Origin: Haloparvum alkalitolerans
GTDB taxonomy: Archaea; Halobacteriota; Halobacteria; Halobacteriales; Haloferacaceae
Length of the DNA stretch: 64,000 bases
Assembly: GCF_050122995.1 (NCBI RefSeq)
Contig: NZ_JBNLIA010000004.1
Location: 186,001 to 250,000 of the forward strand
Direction of reading: 5' to 3'
The first letter of the stretch is position 1, and every line of letters begins with the position of its first letter. Shown piece by piece: positions 59,604 to 64,000 of the stretch. The notes below the pieces were generated by a model. The model did not search any database, was not told the origin of the DNA, and saw nothing but the letters and a program-made list of their open reading frames with translations. The translations under genes and the position numbers were made by a program.

Positions 59604-60500
59604 CTACGCGACGCCGAGGTACTCGCCGAGCGTCGTGAGGTCGTCCTCGTCGACGCCGAAGGCCCCGATGTCGTTGTCGTCGGTCGTGTTATCGAACTTC
59701 AGCGACCGGTACTGATCGGGACCCATCGGGAACCCGGGGATCGCGCCGAGAACCGTCAGGCCGAGTTTGGCCATCGGCATCGGGAGCGGGAGGATGCTGA
59801 TCCCCGTTCCCTCGGCCTCGTAGACGAGGTCCGTGATCTCGCGGAGCGTCAACTCCTCCGGGCCGCCCACCTCGTACGTCTCGCCGACGTGTTCGTCCTT
59901 CTCGACGCCGTCCGCGAGCATCGGGGCGAGGTCCTCCACGTGGATGGGCTGGAACCGGGTGCGGCCGCCGCCCGGCAGCGGATACACCGGAACGCCGGGC
60001 GCGAACAGCTCCTTCAGCCGCGTGGTGAACGAGACGAACTCGCCGCCGTCGCCGAACACCACGGACGGCCGGAAGATCGTCCAGTCGAGGTCGCTCGCGC
60101 GGACGGCGGTCTCGGCCGCCCCCTTCGCGCGGATGTAGGCGGTGTCGCCGTCCGGGTCCGCCCCCAGCGCGCTCATCTGGAGGAAGCGGTCGGCGCCCGC
60201 CTCCTCGGCGGCGCGGAGGAGGTTCTCCGTCCCGGCGCGGTGGACGCGGTCGTGCATCTCGTTGCCGCCCGACGGCTCGAACAGCGGCGAGAGGGCGACG
60301 AGGTTCACCACCGCGTCGTGGCCGGCGACCGCCTCGTCGAGTGTCTCCGGGTCGGTCACGTCACCGACCGCGACGTCGACGCCCTCGGGCGCACCCTCCG
60401 CCGAGCGCGCCAGCGCGGTCACCTCGTGGCCCCGGTCGAGGAGTTCGCGACAGAGGTACGACCCGATGAATCCCGTGCCGCCGGCTACGAGCACCTGCAT
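59604..60500 (-). CDS. NAD-dependent epimerase / complex I NDUFA9-like protein
   Basis: Atypical SDR, 298 aa, beginning MQVLVAGGTGFIGSYLCRELL with the GxxGxxG NAD motif. YIRAKGAAETAVRASDLDWTIFRPSVVFG is the active-site region of the NDUFA9/epimerase group, and SILPLPMPMAKLG lies near the C-terminus. Such proteins are reductases or complex I accessory subunits; the role is not clear here. Divergent from tmk. Confidence 0.85.
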   Translation of the reverse strand: MQVLVAGGTGFIGSYLCRELLDRGHEVTALARSAEGAPEGVDVAVGDVTDPETLDEAVAGHDAVVNLVALSPLFEPSGGNEMHDRVHRAGTENLLRAAEEAGADRFLQMSALGADPDGDTAYIRAKGAAETAVRASDLDWTIFRPSVVFGDGGEFVSFTTRLKELFAPGVPVYPLPGGGRTRFQPIHVEDLAPMLADGVEKDEHVGETYEVGGPEELTLREITDLVYEAEGTGISILPLPMPMAKLGLTVLGAIPGFPMGPDQYRSLKFDNTTDDNDIGAFGVDEDDLTTLGEYLGVA

Positions 60501-60615
60501 GCACTCGCGTTGGGGCGGACTCGCCGTAAACCTACCGCGGGGACGGCCGCCGAACCGACCCGCAAGCGACCGCCGAACCGACCCGATTATGGGGGCCGCC
60601 CCGCGAGAGACGGAT

Positions 60616-61206
60616 ATGCTGATCACGCTGGAGGGGCTCGACGGGAGCGGCAAGACCACCGTGTGGGAGGCGCTTCACGCCTCGCACCCGGAGGCGGTGT
60701 TCACCCGCGAGCCGACGGACACCTGGTACGGTGAGGCGGTCTACCGCTCGATCGAGGACGACGCGGCCGACCCCCTCGCGGAGCTGTTCCTCTACACCGC
60801 CGACCACGCGGCCCATCTCTCGGAGACGGTCCGTCCGGCGATCGCGGATGGGAAGCTGGTGATCTCCGACCGCTACTCCGACTCGCGGTTCGCGTACCAG
60901 GCGGCGTCGCTCGCGGAGTCGGGGATCGAACGCCCGCTGGAGTACGTCCGCGGCATCCATCAGGCGTTCTCTCGGAAGCCGGACCTGACGATCTACCTCG
61001 ATCTCGACGCGAAGCGCGCGGCCGAGCGGTCGGGCGCGACGAACAAGTTCGAGCAGCGCGAGTACCTCTCGACGGTGCAGGCCAACTACGAGCGACTGAT
61101 CAAGGCGGAGCCGGGTCGGTTCGTTCGCGTCGACGCCACGCGGTCGCCCGAGGAGGTGATCGACCGCGTCGAGCGCGTGGTCGCCGACGCGCTCGCGGAC
61201 GGGTAG
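60616..61206 (+). CDS. tmk: Thymidylate kinase
   Basis: dTMP kinase, 196 aa, makes dTDP. MLITLEGLDGSGKTTVWEAL is the P-loop, FTREPTDTWYG the DRY-region partner, and LVISDRYSDSRFAYQAASL the dTMP-binding segment; RSGATNKFEQREYLS is the LID. ATG 60616 gives the family start; an in-frame ATG 30 bp before would add MGAAPRETDM. It stands in front of a convergent membrane gene. Confidence 0.93.
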   Translation: MLITLEGLDGSGKTTVWEALHASHPEAVFTREPTDTWYGEAVYRSIEDDAADPLAELFLYTADHAAHLSETVRPAIADGKLVISDRYSDSRFAYQAASLAESGIERPLEYVRGIHQAFSRKPDLTIYLDLDAKRAAERSGATNKFEQREYLSTVQANYERLIKAEPGRFVRVDATRSPEEVIDRVERVVADALADG

Positions 61207-61231
61207 GCGCAGGGCCGCCGAAACTGCGGGA

Positions 61232-61552
61232 CTACGACTCCACGTCGGGCAGTTCGTACTCCTCCGGCGGTTCGACGTAGAGGAAGTCCACGGCCGCGCC
61301 CAGCGCGCCCGGGATGAACACGAGGACCGCGAAGACCGCGCCCGAACTCCCCAGATCGACGCCGATCCCGAACGGCCCCGTGAAGACCAGCGTGGACACG
61401 AGCAAGACGATCGGAACGAGCGTCACGGCGTATATCGCCGTCCCCCAGTCGGTCTCCAGCTGCAGCCGGAAGAAGCGGGTCATCACCGCGGCGGCCAGCG
61501 TGTGCGCCGCCACGAGTCCGACGAGGAGGACGACCTGAAGCACCGAGGCCAT
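61232..61552 (-). CDS. Small membrane protein
   Basis: Protein of 106 aa with about three hydrophobic segments (MASVLQVVLLVGLVAAHTLA; TAIYAVTLVPIVLLVSTLVF; GAVFAVLVFIPGALGAAVDF) and an acidic Pro/Glu-rich tail (VEPPEEYELPDVES). ATG 61552 is chosen over the codon 24 bp upstream since the helix begins there. Function unknown. Confidence 0.65.
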   Translation of the reverse strand: MASVLQVVLLVGLVAAHTLAAAVMTRFFRLQLETDWGTAIYAVTLVPIVLLVSTLVFTGPFGIGVDLGSSGAVFAVLVFIPGALGAAVDFLYVEPPEEYELPDVES

Positions 61553-61649
61553 GAGCGCGTTACGGGCGCGGCGCATTTCCCCCTGTCGGCTTCGTCGCGC
61601 CGTTCCTTCGTGCGACTCGGTCCGGCCCCGCGCCGGCCGCGAAGCCGGG

Positions 61650-61883
61650 CTACTCCTCCATGGAGACGTACGTCTTCGTGTCCACGACGCCGTCGAGGCG
61701 CCCGACCTGCTCCGAGACCGTCGAGAGCACGTCGTACACCTCCGGCGCGTCGACCTCGGCGATCAGGTCCCAGTCGCCCGCGACGACGTGCGCCTCCGCG
61801 ACCGCGTCGACCCCGCGGATCGTCTCCACGAGGTCGGCGGCCGCGCCCACGTCCGCCTTGACCAGCACGTACGCGTGAACCAT
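61650..61883 (-). CDS. Lrp/AsnC ligand-binding-domain protein (RAM-only)
   Basis: Protein of 77 aa: an isolated Lrp/AsnC C-terminal ligand-binding (RAM) domain, without the DNA-binding helix-turn-helix. MVHAYVLVKADVGAAADLVETIRG and VYDVLSTVSEQVGRLDGVVDTKTYV are typical. It likely senses an amino acid or other small ligand and binds a partner. Divergent from trkA with 115 bp shared promoter region; a box GCTTTTGAG (about 61903-61912) sits about 26 bp ahead of its ATG. Confidence 0.85.
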   Translation of the reverse strand: MVHAYVLVKADVGAAADLVETIRGVDAVAEAHVVAGDWDLIAEVDAPEVYDVLSTVSEQVGRLDGVVDTKTYVSMEE

Positions 61884-61998
61884 GCGTGCTCTTCTCTCAC
61901 AATGCTCAAAAGCGTTCCCCCCGTCGGGGACACCGTGTCGGCGGAACCCCGGCTCACCGGGGACACGGTTATTGTCGAGGGGGTCGTTACCATACTCC
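61884..61998. promoter_or_regulatory. Divergent promoter region with repeated GACAC elements
   Basis: Region between the divergent RAM-only gene and trkA. CGGGGACAC occurs at 61925-61933 and 61958-61966, 33 bp apart (about three helical turns). GACAC-C-GTGTC (61929-61939) is a perfect inverted repeat. Boxes: GCTTTTGAG (minus) and GGTTATTG (about 61968-61975, plus), each about 26-28 bp before its ATG. Confidence 0.55.
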
Positions 61999-62691
61999 AT
62001 GAAGTACGTCATCGTCGGAGCCGGGCGGGTCGGCCTCCGTACCGCGCGAGTCCTGCGCGAGGAGGACCACGAGGTCACCGTCGTCGAGTTCGACCCCGAG
62101 ACCGCCGAGCGGGCGGAGTCGGCGGGCTTCGAGGTGGTCGTCGGCGACGGCGCCCGCGAGGACACGCTGGAGAGCGCGGGAATCGACGATGCGGACGCGC
62201 TCGGCGCGCTCACGGGCGACCTCAACGTCAACTTCGCCGCCTGCATGATCGGGAAACATCACGGCTGTCGGACCGTGATGCGCATCGACGAGGACTACCG
62301 CGAGGAGATCTACCAGAAGTACGCATCGGACGTCGACGAGATCGTCTATCCCGAGCGGCTCGGCGCCATCGGCGCGAAGAACGCCCTGCTCGGCGGCAAC
62401 GTGCAGGCGATCGCCGACATCGCCCAGAGCCTGCAGGTGCTCCTGTTCACCGTCACCGACCAGTCGCCGATGGCCGGCTACACGCTCTCGGAGGTCGCGC
62501 TCCCCGCCGAGGCGCGGATCCTCGCGTTCGGGAAGGGCGACGACCCGCTCGGCGTGCCCCTCGCGGACGACTCGCTGGAGGTGGGCGACCGCGTGGCCGT
62601 CCTCGCGGACTTCTCCGTGCTGGACGAGGTGCGCCAGCTCCTCGTCGGCGACGCGGACGCGGTCACCTCGGTGACGGGAGGTGAGGCCTGA
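61999..62691 (+). CDS. trkA: TrkA-type potassium uptake regulatory protein
   Basis: TrkA/KtrA-type regulator, 230 aa. The Rossmann TrkA_N domain (MKYVIVGAGRVGLRTARVL, residues 1-120) binds NAD(H) or ATP; the C-terminal TrkA_C domain (GYTLSEVALPAEARILAFGKG, about 150-225) binds ligands. It gates a Trk/Ktr potassium channel at the membrane. No channel subunit gene is in the window. TGA overlaps the ATG of the next RAM gene (TGATG). Confidence 0.9.
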   Translation: MKYVIVGAGRVGLRTARVLREEDHEVTVVEFDPETAERAESAGFEVVVGDGAREDTLESAGIDDADALGALTGDLNVNFAACMIGKHHGCRTVMRIDEDYREEIYQKYASDVDEIVYPERLGAIGAKNALLGGNVQAIADIAQSLQVLLFTVTDQSPMAGYTLSEVALPAEARILAFGKGDDPLGVPLADDSLEVGDRVAVLADFSVLDEVRQLLVGDADAVTSVTGGEA

Positions 62692-62921
62692 TGGTCGTCG
62701 CCTACGTGATGGTGAAGGTGAACACCGGCGAGGCGGACCGGCTGAAGGCGTCGATGAGCGACCTCGACGGCGTCGAGGAGGTCCACGTCGTCGCGGGCGA
62801 CGTGGACTTCGTCGTGAAGGTGAACGTGGACTCGCCGGGCGCGGTCAAGGAGGTGGCCGCGACCGGCATTCAGGGCATCAGCGGCGTCGAGAACACGCAG
62901 ACGTACATCGCGATGGACTGA
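62691..62921 (+). CDS. Lrp/AsnC ligand-binding-domain protein (RAM-only)
   Basis: Protein of 76 aa, a second RAM-only Lrp/AsnC domain: MVVAYVMVKVNTGEADRLKASMSDL and VEEVHVVAGDVDFVVKVNVD. Its ATG is inside the trkA stop (TGATG), so it is translated with TrkA and may bind it. It is related to the divergent RAM protein at 61650-61883, but not identical. Immediately after its stop begins a 15-bp tandem repeat. Confidence 0.87.
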   Translation: MVVAYVMVKVNTGEADRLKASMSDLDGVEEVHVVAGDVDFVVKVNVDSPGAVKEVAATGIQGISGVENTQTYIAMD

Positions 62922-63307
62922 TCGCGCCTCGCCCGAGCGTGGCTCGCCCGAACGCGTCTCGCCCAAATGCGCCTCGCCCGAACGCGTCTCGCCCAAATGC
63001 GCCTCGCCCGAACGCGTCTCGCCCAAATGCGCCTCGCCCGAACGCGTCTCGCCCAAATGCGCCTCGCCCGAGCGCGGACGCGCTCTGTACCCGGGGGCGA
63101 CGGGTCGGCGTACCCTTTTGACCCATGCCGCGCCAGACGGCGCGTGCTCTGACCGTTCGCCCGGGTCGAACGAGGCGGTCGTGCGGCGACCCGACCCGGA
63201 GCCGCCGCGCCGCGGAGACGCGGGGCGTCCCGCCGCCTGTTCGCCATTCCGTCAGCTGTGAGCTCCCACGTCCGTCCGCGCACTCGTGCGGAAACGCGCT
63301 CCCCGTC
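62922..63307. other. Gene-free segment holding the tandem repeat
   Basis: About 386 bp without a supportable gene: the 15-bp tandem repeat array (62926-63075) followed by 230 bp that contain TACCCTTTTGACCC (63111-63124), a promoter-like A/T box ahead of an ATG at 63125, but the frame after it has no family features. Confidence 0.55.
62926..63075. repeat. 15-bp tandem repeat array (10 units)
   Basis: Ten 15-bp units in a row. The core alternates GCCTCGCCCGAACGC and GTCTCGCCCAAATGC, so the array is also a 30-bp dimer unit repeated four times (62941-63060), with a first unit GCCTCGCCCGAGCGT and last GCCTCGCCCGAGCGC. Units keep all three frames open but encode only Arg/Ala-rich noise. It follows the RAM gene stop directly. 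Confidence 0.9.
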
Positions 63308-63820
63308 TTACGGCGCGCCGCCGGCCTGTCCCTGACGGCGCGCCTTCGACAGCAGCGACGCGGCCGGGCCCTCGTACTCGTAGCCCGGAACGATCCCCTG
63401 CACGTAGGTCCCCTCGACGAAGTCGATGACGGCCGCCGCGTCGTCGACGCCGCGCCCCTCGTTGATGTCGACCAGCGACGTCTCCACGACGACCGTCTCC
63501 TCGTGCCGCGTCACGTCCACGTCGAACTCGCGCGACTTGCGAGTGACCCCGCCCACATCGGCGACCCGCTGCGCGAAGGTGTCGAACCAGCCGTCCTCGA
63601 CGACGTCCGCGACGTGATCGGCCGCGGCCGCGCCGAGCGTCGGCACGGTGACGGTCACGTCGAAGCGGATCCGGCCGTCCTCGGCCGCGGCCGGCGTCAC
63701 GGCGCCGTCGAACGCGGTGCTCGTGGAGACGTAGCGGTCGCCTTCGCCGGCCGCCTCGAAGGAGCCGTGGTCGGAGAAGGCCCGTCGGGCCCGGTCGGGC
63801 GCACCTGTCGTGTCGCTCAT
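63308..63820 (-). CDS. Haloarchaeal conserved protein (DUF5813-like)
   Basis: Protein of 170 aa, acidic and beta-rich: RIRFDVTVTVPTLGAAAADHVADVVED and EETVVVETSLVDINEGRGVDD. The pattern matches a haloarchaeal family of unknown function I know as DUF5813, from memory. No cysteines, no membrane helix. C-terminus basic (LLSKARRQGQAGGAP). Confidence 0.75.
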   Translation of the reverse strand: MSDTTGAPDRARRAFSDHGSFEAAGEGDRYVSTSTAFDGAVTPAAAEDGRIRFDVTVTVPTLGAAAADHVADVVEDGWFDTFAQRVADVGGVTRKSREFDVDVTRHEETVVVETSLVDINEGRGVDDAAAVIDFVEGTYVQGIVPGYEYEGPAASLLSKARRQGQAGGAP

Positions 63821-63940
63821 ACCTCAGGAAGGGCGTCGGCGCTCAAAAGGGCGTCGCGCCGCGACTCGTCGGCCGTCACCGACGGTGGCAGGGGTGTCCG
63901 GATCTGGTGCGCTTTTGGGCGGCGACGGCCAAGTTGGGCC

Positions 63941-64000
63941 ATGGCAGAGGAGTTTCTTTCGACGGCGGCCCTCCGCGACGAGTTGGAGGGAGTCACCTTC
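63941..64000 (+). CDS. Truncated CDS at window end, unknown
   Basis: ATG 63941 opens a frame that runs out of the window after 20 codons (MAEEFLSTAALRDELEGVTF). A box GCTTTTGGG (63911-63919) sits about 26 bp ahead, typical for leaderless genes here. Too short to identify. Confidence 0.6.
   Translation, partial: MAEEFLSTAALRDELEGVTF

Noticed and set aside
62926..63075. CRISPR array
   Set aside because: Repeats are contiguous with no unique spacers, and no cas genes are near.
63125..63310. Possible gene after the TACCCTTTTGACCC box
   Set aside because: The frame from ATG 63125 gives an Arg/Pro/Cys-rich sequence without family features and runs into the stop of the convergent gene.

Overview
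The window is from an extremely halophilic archaeon (class Halobacteria). The evidence is very high G+C, strongly acidic proteins, a CetZ-type tubulin, the bacterioruberin pathway, cofactor F420 genes, an archaeal GatD, the L1-L10-L12 stalk operon, and many leaderless transcripts with an A/T box about 26 bp before the start codon. Gene content and order look like Halorubrum or a near relative; that genus call is inference. It is mostly ordinary chromosomal core, with a few short accessory or decayed segments.

Layout. 1-2.4 kb: ribosomal stalk operon rpl1-rpl10-rpl12 behind a structured leader. 2.4-5.1 kb: gatD, a GNAT acetyltransferase and a small membrane protein. 5.1-8.2 kb (minus): aldo/keto reductase, peroxiredoxin, GH68 fructan enzyme. 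8.3-13.0 kb: an envelope-glycan-like locus (flippase-like protein, sulfatase-like enzyme, two glycosyltransferases). 13.1-13.5 kb: two tandem tRNA-Glu(CTC) genes. 13.5-22.2 kb: a membrane lipoprotein with a DNA-binding domain, amidohydrolase, SDR, MOSC protein, psmA, a membrane hydrolase-like protein, an HD phosphohydrolase and an inositol-phosphatase-family enzyme. 22.3-25.2 kb: lutC plus a fused lutB-lutA lactate oxidation gene. 25.2-27.7 kb: PRC-barrel protein, RecA-like ATPase relative, TrkA_N-DHH protein. 27.9-28.3 kb: tRNA-Lys(CTT), a second copy of its 3' end, and a 37-residue zinc ribbon. 28.3-33.9 kb: thioesterase, MFS transporter, methyltransferase, peroxiredoxin, acyl-CoA carboxylase. 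34.0-35.9 kb: fbp-fba gluconeogenic pair with a TrmB-type operator upstream. 36-42.3 kb: HhH protein, hbd, membrane protein, a gene-free segment with inverted-repeat ends, a small acidic protein, tRNA methylthiotransferase, Na/Ca antiporter, NYN protein, small membrane peptide. 42.3-46.9 kb: purU, purS-purQ, ilvD, CBS protein. 47-49.3 kb: DMT transporter, GNAT, membrane protein. 49.4-52.8 kb: crtD-lyeJ-cruF. 52.9-56.1 kb: SDR, thiE-thiM, MscS channel. 56.2-59.3 kb: cetZ1, cofC, cofG. 59.6-64 kb: NAD-epimerase, tmk, membrane protein, a TrkA regulator between two Lrp/AsnC-like proteins, a 15-bp tandem repeat, a haloarchaeal protein and the start of one more gene.

How they work together: three biosynthetic modules are clear (bacterioruberin; F420 deazaflavin/phosphoenolpyruvoyl side chain with CetZ1; thiazole/thiamine phosphate), as are lactate oxidation, gluconeogenesis and the purine FGAM synthase subunits. 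I saw no CRISPR array, intact insertion sequence, prophage or defence system. The most unusual items are: a 22-codon reading frame overlapping both the purS stop and the purQ start by ATGA/GTGA and repeating the first PurQ residues; a 460-bp MITE-like segment; a tRNA-Lys 3'-end repeat; a carboxylase with an extra epsilon-like N-terminal segment; a TrmB motif before fba-fbp; and a TrkA protein enclosed by two ligand-binding mini-regulators.
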